Assembly (NCBI GenBank): GCA_020050375.1
Contig: JAGVKR010000556.1
Span: forward strand, 1 to 5,253
DNA: 5,253 nucleotides
Source: Planctomycetales bacterium
GTDB lineage: Bacteria; Planctomycetota; Planctomycetia; Planctomycetales; Planctomycetaceae
Direction: 5' to 3'
Under the pieces are notes generated by a model that saw only the letters and a program-made list of their open reading frames with translations, was not told the DNA's origin and ran no database searches. This document shows, piece by piece, positions 1 through 5,253 of this stretch (the first letter of the stretch is position 1; every line of letters starts with the position of its first letter). A program made the translations under genes and the position numbers.

Positions 1-1764
1 CGGCGCCGTCGGCGCGGCTTGGCGGGTGATACTGAGGCGCAGGCAGCCGACCATGTCGGTCATCCGCCACGCCACTTTGAATTGCGTTCCTTCCGGCAGG
101 TCGGCGAGCGGCTGCTCGAACTGGATGACGGCGACGGAGGGTTGATTGCGGCGGCCGAGGCCCCGATCGGCGGTCCATGTGGTTTCGTCTTTGCCGTCGA
201 TGAGGAAGCTCACGGGTCCGTTGGCCTTCTTGCCGTCGTCGGTTTTCTTTTCCGCCTCGGAAAAATCGGTGGTCGCGCTGGCGAGCTTCACCTTCTCCCA
301 CTCTGTGCCGTCGGGCTTTTTGATGAAGGCTTCGACTTCGTTCATTCCCCACGTGCCGAGGCGGCTGCGGCCGGGACCGCCAAACGGCTGGTCGCGATGG
401 TTGAGCGCTTCGAGACGCAGCCCGGTCACGCCGTTGAGGGCCGGGGCCGAGATCATGAACACGTCGTTGCTGCTGTGCCCTTTCATCAGGAGCGACTTGT
501 CGGCTTCCTGCGTCGGGTGATTGAGGCCGCTGATTGTTCCCAGTTCGGTCGCGACGAGCGGCTCCCAGGCGATCGGCTGCCCGGTGAGGGTTTGCTCCCA
601 CTCGGCGAGCTCCTGCTCCCACTGCGGGCGCGCGGCTTTCAGACGCTGCTCGGCGTCGCGAATCTTTTCGTGAATCGCGGCGATCTGCTGCTGTTGCTCA
701 TCGGTGTAGACCCACGATTGGGCTTCGTAGGAATTGTTGAGGAACGCGAACAGGCCGTAATATTCGTCGTGCGTCAGCGGATCGAACTTGTGCGTGTGGC
801 ACTGGGCGCATTGGGTCGTCAGCCCCAGCACCGCCTTGCCGATGCAGTCCATGCGGTCGAACATCTCGGCCATGCGGAACTGCTCGGCGACGATCGCCCC
901 TTCTTCGTTGATCATGCTGTTCCGCAGGAACCCGGTGGCGATGATCTGCGACTGCGTCGCGCCGGGGAGCAGGTCTCCCGCGAGCTGCTCGACGACGAAT
1001 TGGTTGTAAGGCATGTCGCGGTTGAGGGCGTCGACAACCCAGTCGCGCCACTTCCACTGCTCGCGCTGAAGATCTTTTTCGTATCCGTTGGTGTCGGAAT
1101 AGCGGGCCACGTCGAGCCAGTGCCGGGCCCATTTTTCGCCATAGCGTTCGCTCTTGAGAAGCGCCTCGACCGTGGCGTCGTATCCGCGCTGTTCGAAGGC
1201 AGCCAGCTCCTCGGGCGACGGCGGCAGGCCGATCAGGTCGAGCGACAGACGCCGGAGCAATACTGCCGGCGGGGCCTGGGGAGACAACGAGAGATTCCGC
1301 TCTTTCAAACGGGCGATGAGGAAGGCATCGATCGGATGCGCCGTGCCGACCTCCGGCAATTTTGCCTTCTGCGGCGCAAGGAAGGCCCAGTGCGATTCGT
1401 ACTTGGCTCCCTCGCCGACCCACTGCTTGAGCGTGTCGACCTGCTTCGCCGAGAGGGGCTTTTTGTGTTTCGGCGGCGGCATCAGAACTTCGGCGTCAGT
1501 CGACGCGATCCGCTGGATCAGCTCGCTCTTTTCCGGCTGGCCGGGGACGATCGCGGCAGTCCCCGAATCGCCCCCCTTCAGAGCGCTGTCGCGCAGATCG
1601 AGCCGCAGGCCGCTCTTCCGTTCGGCGGCGTCGACGCCATGACACTGCGCGCAATGCTCGGCGAGAATCGGCTGAACGTCCCGCTGAAAATCAATCGGCG
1701 CGGCCGCCCAGGCCCCGTTGCCGGCGACGACGAGCAGCGTTGCAATGCACAGACGAATCAACAT
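1..1764 (-). CDS. Planctomycete cytochrome c / DUF1549 (PSCyt1-PSCyt2) protein, N-terminal part
   Basis: The frame is open from an ATG at 1764 to the left edge, giving 588 residues; the C-terminus is outside the window. Residues 1-20 (MLIRLCIATLLVVAGNGAWA) look like a Sec signal peptide cleaved at AWA|AAP, which supports this start and predicts export. Residues 25-110 form a PSCyt1-type cytochrome c domain with CAQCH at 38-42 and MPPP at 95-98, where M95 could be the distal heme ligand. Residues 143-345 are a DUF1549 (PSCyt2) domain with DLIGLPP at 176-182, WARHWLDVARY at 212-222 and a second CAQCH at 319-323 followed by HKFDP. A Gln/Glu-rich likely coiled coil follows (355-393), then a region resembling a beta-sandwich. 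Family members usually end in a DUF1553 (PSD1) domain and reach about 900-1100 residues, so that domain is presumably off the edge. The biochemical role is unknown; a periplasmic redox or polysaccharide-related job is often proposed. No clear Shine-Dalgarno is visible. Confidence 0.95.
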   Translation of the reverse strand, partial: MLIRLCIATLLVVAGNGAWAAAPIDFQRDVQPILAEHCAQCHGVDAAERKSGLRLDLRDSALKGGDSGTAAIVPGQPEKSELIQRIASTDAEVLMPPPKHKKPLSAKQVDTLKQWVGEGAKYESHWAFLAPQKAKLPEVGTAHPIDAFLIARLKERNLSLSPQAPPAVLLRRLSLDLIGLPPSPEELAAFEQRGYDATVEALLKSERYGEKWARHWLDVARYSDTNGYEKDLQREQWKWRDWVVDALNRDMPYNQFVVEQLAGDLLPGATQSQIIATGFLRNSMINEEGAIVAEQFRMAEMFDRMDCIGKAVLGLTTQCAQCHTHKFDPLTHDEYYGLFAFLNNSYEAQSWVYTDEQQQQIAAIHEKIRDAEQRLKAARPQWEQELAEWEQTLTGQPIAWEPLVATELGTISGLNHPTQEADKSLLMKGHSSNDVFMISAPALNGVTGLRLEALNHRDQPFGGPGRSRLGTWGMNEVEAFIKKPDGTEWEKVKLASATTDFSEAEKKTDDGKKANGPVSFLIDGKDETTWTADRGLGRRNQPSVAVIQFEQPLADLPEGTQFKVAWRMTDMVGCLRLSITRQAAPTAP

Positions 1765-1805
1765 CGGACGGTCTCAATGGAGGGCAGGTTCGGGCGGGGG
1801 CGTTC

Positions 1806-1826
1806 GACCGGTCGCGGGGACCGATC
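1806..1826 (-). promoter_or_regulatory. Possible leader hairpin of the cytochrome gene
   Basis: GACCGGTC (1806-1813) and GACCGATC (1819-1826) can pair as an 8-bp stem. Read on the minus-strand RNA it has seven Watson-Crick pairs and one G-U, with a 5-nt loop. It would lie close to the 5' end of the transcript if the putative -10 box at 1840-1845 is used. It might affect mRNA stability or translation. In GC-rich DNA such short stems also arise by chance, so function is a guess. Confidence 0.3.
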
Positions 1827-1839
1827 AACGCTTCCCTAT

Positions 1840-1845
1840 ATCATA
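1840..1845 (-). promoter_or_regulatory. Possible -10 box for the cytochrome gene
   Basis: On the minus strand these bases read TATGAT, five of six matches to the sigma-70 consensus TATAAT. They sit in a rare AT-rich patch about 75 bp upstream of the ATG at 1764. At a 17-bp spacing the -35 position reads GCTGCA, a poor match, so the call rests on the -10 hexamer and its position alone. Confidence 0.25.
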
Positions 1846-2098
1846 GCCTGTCGCCGGGGAAATGCAGCGCGGTAAAGCGTTTGGATGGGGGACATTTTCG
1901 GGCGCGAGCAAGGGTTCCGGTTTTTGATGTCGCGCAGTTCCGACGGGCGGAAGATCCCCGGCGACTTTGCCCGGTCGGTGAACGAGATTCACGGGCTACA
2001 AGACGCACCCGTTTGCGGCCGTCAGACCCCCATGAGCTTGGCGATTGTCGTTTTGTTCTGGTATCGCGGGCACGAGCGTATCGGACGTTGAACGCACC

Positions 2099-2392
2099 AT
2101 GACCGACCGCCGCAAACGCCCGCTCTGGCTGTGGATCGCCGCGACGGTGATCGCGCTGCCGGTGCTGTATGCCGCCAGCTTCGGGCCGGCGTGCTGGCTG
2201 GCCTCTACGCTCGATTCTCCGTCACTCTGGACTGCCGGAGAAATTGTCTATCGTCCACTCGTATTGATTTGCGGCAAGTCAGAGACAACGTCTGGCTACT
2301 TATTCCGGCACGGCTCCCAATGGCAGCCTCGCCGGCGCGGGATTATGCTCCCACTCGGATTCGTGCTGGAATGTAAGGCGATGGAGCCCTGA
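2099..2392 (+). CDS. Small one-helix membrane protein, hypothetical
   Basis: This frame encodes 97 residues from MTDRRKRP to the TGA at 2390-2392. A positively charged N-terminus (RRKR, residues 4-7) is followed by a hydrophobic helix at about residues 9-36 containing LPVLYAASFGPACWLAS. This predicts one transmembrane segment with the N-terminus inside by the positive-inside rule, and then a tail of about 60 residues. The pattern of a short basic start, one helix with SFGPACW and a downstream 'vYRPL' (here IVYRPL) resembles small uncharacterised planctomycete proteins I have a general memory of; that is recognition, not a search result. An in-frame ATG at 2045 would add 18 residues, but these do not look like a natural N-terminus, so 2099 is preferred. 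No strong Shine-Dalgarno is seen. The gene stands alone and converges on rsmH. Function is unknown. Confidence 0.68.
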   Translation: MTDRRKRPLWLWIAATVIALPVLYAASFGPACWLASTLDSPSLWTAGEIVYRPLVLICGKSETTSGYLFRHGSQWQPRRRGIMLPLGFVLECKAMEP

Positions 2393-2495
2393 CGCACGTC
2401 ACCATCTGAGGTGTGCCGTCGAGATCAAACCCGGGCCGGAGGAGCGGCTGCTCAGGGCGTGTGATATTTTCGACGGTTCATTCGATCGCACACAA

Positions 2496-2560
2496 TTTGT
2501 AGTGTTGGCTTCAGCCGACACGAGGCAACATTTCGTGTGGACTGAAGTCCACACTACAAA
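2496..2560. repeat. 65-bp double-hairpin (REP/MITE-like) element
   Basis: Two 28-bp units face each other (2496-2523 and 2533-2560) around a 9-bp spacer, and match at 24 of 28 positions. The outer ends are perfect 10-bp inverted repeats, TTTGTAGTGT and ACACTACAAA. Each unit also folds alone. The left hairpin (2502-2521) has nine pairs plus one G-T around a TC loop. The right hairpin (2535-2554) is a perfect 9-bp stem, GTGTGGACT/AGTCCACAC, around GA. All four differences between units fall in two stem pairs and keep pairing. The element lies 26 bp beyond the rsmH stop and between convergent genes, so it could act in transcript ending or 3' protection, although no U-tract follows. No target-site duplication is evident. 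Confidence 0.85.
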
Positions 2561-2586
2561 CTCGCTCACGCTCTCAGAACTCAAGC

Positions 2587-3642
2587 TCATGATCCACGGA
2601 TCGCGAAACGCAGTTTGGCCGACGATGACCGCGGATTGGCGCGCTGCTCTTCAGCAGAGGCGCGGAGGACTTCTTCCGCGATCGAGGTGTAGACACCGCT
2701 GCGGAGACCGTCCCTGAAGGCCAGTTTCACGCGCCGGTCCTCACCCGAGTGGAACGTCAGGATGGCGGCCCGGCCTCCCGGCTTCAGGCAAAACGGAAGG
2801 TTGCGAAGCAAGGCCGCCAAGGCGCCGAACTCGTCGTTCACGGCGATGCGGAGCGCCTGAAAGATGCGGCGAACCGCATCATCGGCCGTACCGCTGGAGT
2901 GGCGGGGAAGCCGAGCGAAGGCCGCGTGCACAACGTCTGCCAGCGACTGCGTCGTATCGAGCGGCGTTCGCGCGTGGGCGCGCAGAATCTGATGCGACAG
3001 CTCGCCGGCACGAGGTTCGTCGGCGTTATCGGTCAGGAGCTGAGCCAAGCCGTCTTCATCGAGCTTGGATAACAGGGCCGAGGCCGTTGTGCCCCGCAGC
3101 GGGTTCATTCGCATGTCGAGAGGACCGTCGGCTTTGAAAGAAAAGCCGCGTGCGGGGTCATCCACCTGCATCGACGAGACGCCGAGATCCGCCAGCAGCA
3201 AATCTACGCCGCCGGGCGACTCAGCGGCAATGAACTGTGCCACGCCCGCGTAGTTTGTCCGTCGCACGACAAGCGAATCCGGAGGAAAGCCGAGACCGCG
3301 CAGTCGAGCTTCGGTCTTGGGCAGCTCGATCGGGTCGGCATCGATTCCGAGCAGCCGGCCACCGGGCTGGACAGCGGTGAGAAGTTCGGCGGCGTGACCG
3401 CCGTAGCCCAGCGTGCAATCGACCGCAACATCGCCCGGTTTCGGTGCGAGGACTTCCAGAATCTCCCGCACGAGAACGGGCCGATGCGTTCCCGCGGGTG
3501 TCTTGCCACTGGCGATCACCTTCGCGACGTCGTCGGCATAGCGCTCGGGCTGGTGCTCTTTGTATTTCTCGTCGAAATGCCGCGGGTTCTTGCCGCGATA
3601 ACGCGGACGGCGCTTCGGTTTTTCGGGAGCGGGGTCGGTCAT
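2587..3642 (-). CDS. rsmH: 16S rRNA (cytosine(1402)-N4)-methyltransferase RsmH
   Basis: This 351-residue protein is a SAM-dependent methyltransferase that places the N4-methyl group on C1402 of 16S rRNA in the ribosomal decoding centre. Family signatures run in order: HRPVLVREILEVL (53-65), the SAM-binding stretch DCTLGYGGHAAELL (75-88), the acidic strand end GIDAD (99-103), ADLGVSSMQVDDPARGFSF (151-169), GPLDMRMNP (173-181), FQALRIAVNDEF (261-272), LTFHSGEDRRVK (295-306) and NPRSSSAKLR (336-345). Three features differ from the E. coli enzyme. There is a basic N-terminal extension of about 46 residues (KPKRRPRYRGKNPRHFDEKY region). FHSG-EDR replaces FHSL-EDR. The segment between FHS and the C-terminal NPR motif is roughly 20 residues shorter. 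The start ATG lies 7 bp after the DUF1415 stop, with no Shine-Dalgarno, suggesting translational coupling. No mraZ, ftsL, ftsI or mur gene is adjacent. Confidence 0.97.
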   Translation of the reverse strand: MTDPAPEKPKRRPRYRGKNPRHFDEKYKEHQPERYADDVAKVIASGKTPAGTHRPVLVREILEVLAPKPGDVAVDCTLGYGGHAAELLTAVQPGGRLLGIDADPIELPKTEARLRGLGFPPDSLVVRRTNYAGVAQFIAAESPGGVDLLLADLGVSSMQVDDPARGFSFKADGPLDMRMNPLRGTTASALLSKLDEDGLAQLLTDNADEPRAGELSHQILRAHARTPLDTTQSLADVVHAAFARLPRHSSGTADDAVRRIFQALRIAVNDEFGALAALLRNLPFCLKPGGRAAILTFHSGEDRRVKLAFRDGLRSGVYTSIAEEVLRASAEEQRANPRSSSAKLRFAIRGS

Positions 3643-3649
3643 GCGCGTG

Positions 3650-4204
3650 TCATGAATCGCTATCGGAGAATTGCCACGGGAAGTGATCGCGTCGCTCTTC
3701 CGGTCTGAGCGACTTCATCTTCCGGATATTTTCCTCCGGGATCGTTTCCGGCTCCGGGTAGTCTGCCAGAGCCCTGTCGATGGACGCTTCGCGAATGATG
3801 TGCAGGATCGGCCAGGGGGAACGGTTGGTCAGATTGCCGGCGTCGTCTTCGTTCGTTCCGAGAAATCGGTAGCGCGGATGAAAGCTCGCGACCTGATACG
3901 TCCCTTCCCAGCCCCTTTGCCGCAGCAGGGCATCCACCTCATCCAGAAACTGGTTGTAGGTGTCGAAGTCGGCCAGCATGCCGGGAATGACGAGCAATGT
4001 TGTTTCGATCGTGGTCGCCGGCGTTTCGTCGAGCAGCGACAACTCACTCTGCAGATGAGCCAGCAGAGTCTCTTCAGCCACGGCCTGACTGACAGTGATC
4101 CGAACCTGGCCGTTTCGAAAAGGTATCCCCGCAAACGGACAGAGATTCATCCCGATGACGACCTGTTCCAGCCACTGCCGCACCTGGCGCTCTACGGCTT
4201 CCAT
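3650..4204 (-). CDS. DUF1415 family protein
   Basis: This frame gives 184 residues with the full set of DUF1415 signatures: WLEQVVIGMNLCPFA near the N-terminus, IETTLLVIPG and DFDTYNQFLDEVDALL in the middle, then EGTYQVASFHPRYRF, a DD-N-TNRSPWPILHIIREAS block and IPEENIRKM near the C-terminus. The biochemical function of the family is not established; the conserved Cys in NLCPF and the His residues in FHP and LHIIRE are the obvious candidates for binding or catalysis. The protein has no signal peptide and is presumably cytosolic. I chose ATG 4204 because homology begins right after it and a purine-rich GGGAAGAG lies about 6 bp upstream. An ATG at 4240 and a GTG at 4324 are in frame, but they add non-conserved sequence, and the GTG falls inside a repeat. 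The gene precedes rsmH by 7 bp and is probably cotranscribed with it. Confidence 0.93.
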   Translation of the reverse strand: MEAVERQVRQWLEQVVIGMNLCPFAGIPFRNGQVRITVSQAVAEETLLAHLQSELSLLDETPATTIETTLLVIPGMLADFDTYNQFLDEVDALLRQRGWEGTYQVASFHPRYRFLGTNEDDAGNLTNRSPWPILHIIREASIDRALADYPEPETIPEENIRKMKSLRPEERRDHFPWQFSDSDS

Positions 4205-4222
4205 TCGAGTCTCTTCCCGAGA

Positions 4223-4251
4223 TACATAGCAAAGCGACATACACCGGCCAA
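4223..4251 (-). promoter_or_regulatory. Possible promoter of the DUF1415-rsmH unit
   Basis: On the minus strand TTGGCC (4251-4246) and TATGTA (4228-4223) are separated by 17 bp and match the sigma-70 -35 and -10 boxes at four and three of six positions. Initiation here would leave a leader of only about 12 bases before ATG 4204. Spacing and placement are good, but the hexamers are weak. Confidence 0.2.
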
Positions 4252-4315
4252 CGTCGTCACGCGCTGGACCATCAAGGATAGCGGCAACCCGCTGCTGAAT
4301 CTCTCCACATGCTTT

Positions 4316-4427
4316 GGGTGCCACGGCCAGCGACCAACGGGAGTCGGCCGTGCGAGCGTCTCTGGACGTGGTCTGTCAGCACACCGTTCGCACGGCCGAC
4401 TTCCTTCGGGCGCTGGCCGTGGCACCC
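4316..4427. repeat. 112-bp inverted repeat with 43-bp arms (paired hairpin units)
   Basis: The left arm (4316-4358) and right arm (4385-4427) are inverted copies matching at 38 of 43 positions, around a 26-bp centre. The outer 17 bp are identical (GGGTGCCACGGCCAGCG read inward from either end). Each arm also folds alone through CACGGCC and GGCCGTG, a 7-bp stem with a 17-nt loop: 4322-4328 with 4346-4352, and 4391-4397 with 4415-4421. Four of the five differences between arms fall in that loop and the fifth lies outside the stem. The element starts 49 bp past the DUF1501 stop and 111 bp before the DUF1415 start. It could end or insulate transcription or be a small mobile repeat; no target-site duplication is visible. 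Confidence 0.85.
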
Positions 4428-4476
4428 TCGAAAATAATCTCGCGGAGAGCGGGAACGGTTCGCTCGGCCGCTCGCG

Positions 4477-5253
4477 TCACGCCAATATCGCGTCGATGAC
4501 TTCGCCGTGAACGTCGGTCAGGCGGAAGTCGCGGCCGCTGTAGCGGTAGGTGAGCCGTTCGTGATCGAGACCCAAGAGGTGCAGGATCGTGGCGTGCAGG
4601 TCGTGAAACTGGCAGACATTTTCCACGGCGTCCATGCCCAGCTCGTCGGTCGCGCCGTAGATCGTCCCCCCTTTGATTCCTCCCCCGGCCATCCACACCG
4701 TGAAGCCCTGCGGATGATGATCGCGGCCGTCGCGGCCGGCCGAATGCGGTGTCCGCCCGAATTCGCCGGCCCAGATGACGAGCGTTTCGTCGAGCAGGCC
4801 GCGGGCTTTGAGGTCTTTGATCAGCCCGGCGACGGCCTGGTCGGTGTCGAGCGCGTTCTTCTCGTGCCCCGTTTTCAATTTGCTGTGCTGGTCCCACGTG
4901 CCGTTCGAGGCGCCGGGGGGACACGAAATCTCGACGAACCGCACGCCGCTTTCGACGAGCCGCCGCGCCCGCAGACACTGGATGCCGTACAGCCGTTTCG
5001 AAGGGACGTCCGAATCGATGCCGTAGAGTTTCTGCGTGTCTTCGGTTTCGCGGCTCAGGTCGAGCACGTCGGGCACGAGCGACTGCATGCGGTAGGCCAT
5101 CTCGTAATTGCGGATCGCCGATTCCACGCCGTCATCGACCCCCAGCGACTGCGAAAAGGCCCCGTCCTGCGTGCGGAGCAACGACAGCTTGAGCTGCTGC
5201 ACGCGGGCGTCTTTGTCGGCCGGGCGGATATTGTCGATCGGCGTGCCGTCCGC
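4477..5253 (-). CDS. DUF1501 protein, C-terminal part
   Basis: The frame is open from the right edge to a TGA at 4477-4479 and gives the last 258 residues; the N-terminus is outside the window. In-frame sequence beginning ADGTPIDNIRPADKDAR precedes the GTG at 5202, so that GTG is an internal Val and not the start. Family marks, numbered in this fragment, are YEMAYRMQSLVPDVLDLS, CLRARRLVESGVRFVEI, GTWDQHSKLKTGHEKN, WAGEFGRTP (161-169), DHHPQGFTVWMAGGG (178-192) and FHDLHATILHLLGLDHERLTYRYSGRDFRLTDVHG near the end. DUF1501 proteins share the alkaline-phosphatase/sulfatase-like fold; many carry a Tat-type signal, which cannot be checked here. In planctomycetes they commonly follow a PSCyt/PSD1 gene, so such a gene is expected just beyond the right edge. 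The substrate is unknown. Confidence 0.97.
   Translation of the reverse strand, partial: ADGTPIDNIRPADKDARVQQLKLSLLRTQDGAFSQSLGVDDGVESAIRNYEMAYRMQSLVPDVLDLSRETEDTQKLYGIDSDVPSKRLYGIQCLRARRLVESGVRFVEISCPPGASNGTWDQHSKLKTGHEKNALDTDQAVAGLIKDLKARGLLDETLVIWAGEFGRTPHSAGRDGRDHHPQGFTVWMAGGGIKGGTIYGATDELGMDAVENVCQFHDLHATILHLLGLDHERLTYRYSGRDFRLTDVHGEVIDAILA

Larger units (their letters stand above)
1765..2098. other. Divergent intergenic region without a convincing gene
   Basis: This 334-bp stretch separates the starts of the minus-strand cytochrome gene and the plus-strand small membrane protein gene, so it should hold promoters for both. Short frames exist on the plus strand (for example 1885-2091), but their translations match no family I recognise and show no domain pattern. 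The near-1764 side holds a possible minus-strand -10 box and a short hairpin, listed separately. I see no tRNA, no long repeat and no clear promoter for the plus-strand gene. Confidence 0.6.

Noticed and set aside
698..1423. A 241-residue minus-strand frame, very Arg/Ala rich
   Set aside because: It overlaps the real cytochrome frame on the same strand in another phase, and its low-complexity Arg/Pro/Ala composition is typical of an out-of-frame shadow.
19..1875. A 618-residue open frame on the plus strand
   Set aside because: It is antisense to the cytochrome gene, whose minus-strand translation has a signal peptide, two CAQCH motifs and DUF1549 signatures. The plus frame stays open because of high GC codon bias and shows no family pattern.
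1885..2091. A 68-residue plus-strand frame in the divergent gap
   Set aside because: No start signal, domain pattern or recognisable family; overlapping frames of similar length are present, as expected by chance in GC-rich DNA.
2459..2494. A possible weak hairpin, GTGTG with CACAC, before the 65-bp element
   Set aside because: Only about five pairs around a long loop; easily due to chance.
2399..2590. A 63-residue minus-strand frame between the small gene and rsmH
   Set aside because: It is made largely of the double-hairpin repeat and unrelated flanks, with no family pattern.
4205..4324. N-terminal extension of DUF1415 to a GTG at 4324
   Set aside because: The extra 40 residues are not part of the family, and the GTG lies inside the inverted repeat; ATG 4204 begins at the homologous region.
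3671..4510. A 279-residue plus-strand frame
   Set aside because: It is antisense to DUF1415 and runs on through the inverted repeat. The opposite strand has clear family motifs and this one has none.
4376..4978. A 200-residue minus-strand frame rich in Arg
   Set aside because: It lies within the DUF1501 gene in another phase; the DUF1501 frame carries the GEFGRTP motif and continuous homology.

Overview
The window looks like a chromosomal segment of a planctomycete (class Planctomycetia; the genus cannot be fixed from this piece). It is GC-rich, and both edges carry protein types that are hallmarks of that phylum: a secreted cytochrome-c/DUF1549 protein at the left and a DUF1501 protein at the right. 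All four well-supported larger genes are on the minus strand. One small membrane protein gene is on the plus strand.

Layout from left to right. (1) Positions 1-1764, minus: N-terminal 588 residues of a large planctomycete cytochrome (PSCyt1-PSCyt2) protein; its C-terminus lies beyond the left edge. (2) 1765-2098: divergent intergenic region with a possible minus-strand promoter and a short hairpin in the presumed leader. (3) 2099-2392, plus: 97-residue one-helix membrane protein. (4) 2393-2586: non-coding, holding a 65-bp double-hairpin element (2496-2560). (5) 2587-3642, minus: rsmH, the 16S rRNA m4C1402 methyltransferase. (6) 3650-4204, minus: a DUF1415 protein, 7 bp upstream of rsmH and probably in one operon with it. 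(7) 4205-4476: non-coding, with a 112-bp inverted repeat (4316-4427) made of two hairpin units facing each other. (8) 4477-5253, minus: C-terminal 258 residues of a DUF1501 protein, whose N-terminus lies beyond the right edge.

The edge genes belong to the two families that planctomycetes usually encode as adjacent pairs (PSCyt/PSD1 followed by DUF1501). Here the DUF1501 gene lies upstream of the PSCyt gene and housekeeping genes separate them, so they probably belong to two different pairs, each cut by a window edge. DUF1415-rsmH is an ordinary housekeeping unit, notable for having no dcw (division/cell-wall) genes beside it.

I found no convincing new multi-gene system. The most interesting content is non-coding. 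Two unrelated elements share one architecture, two inverted hairpin units. In the smaller one, the differences between the two units are compensatory, which suggests that the folded structure is maintained.
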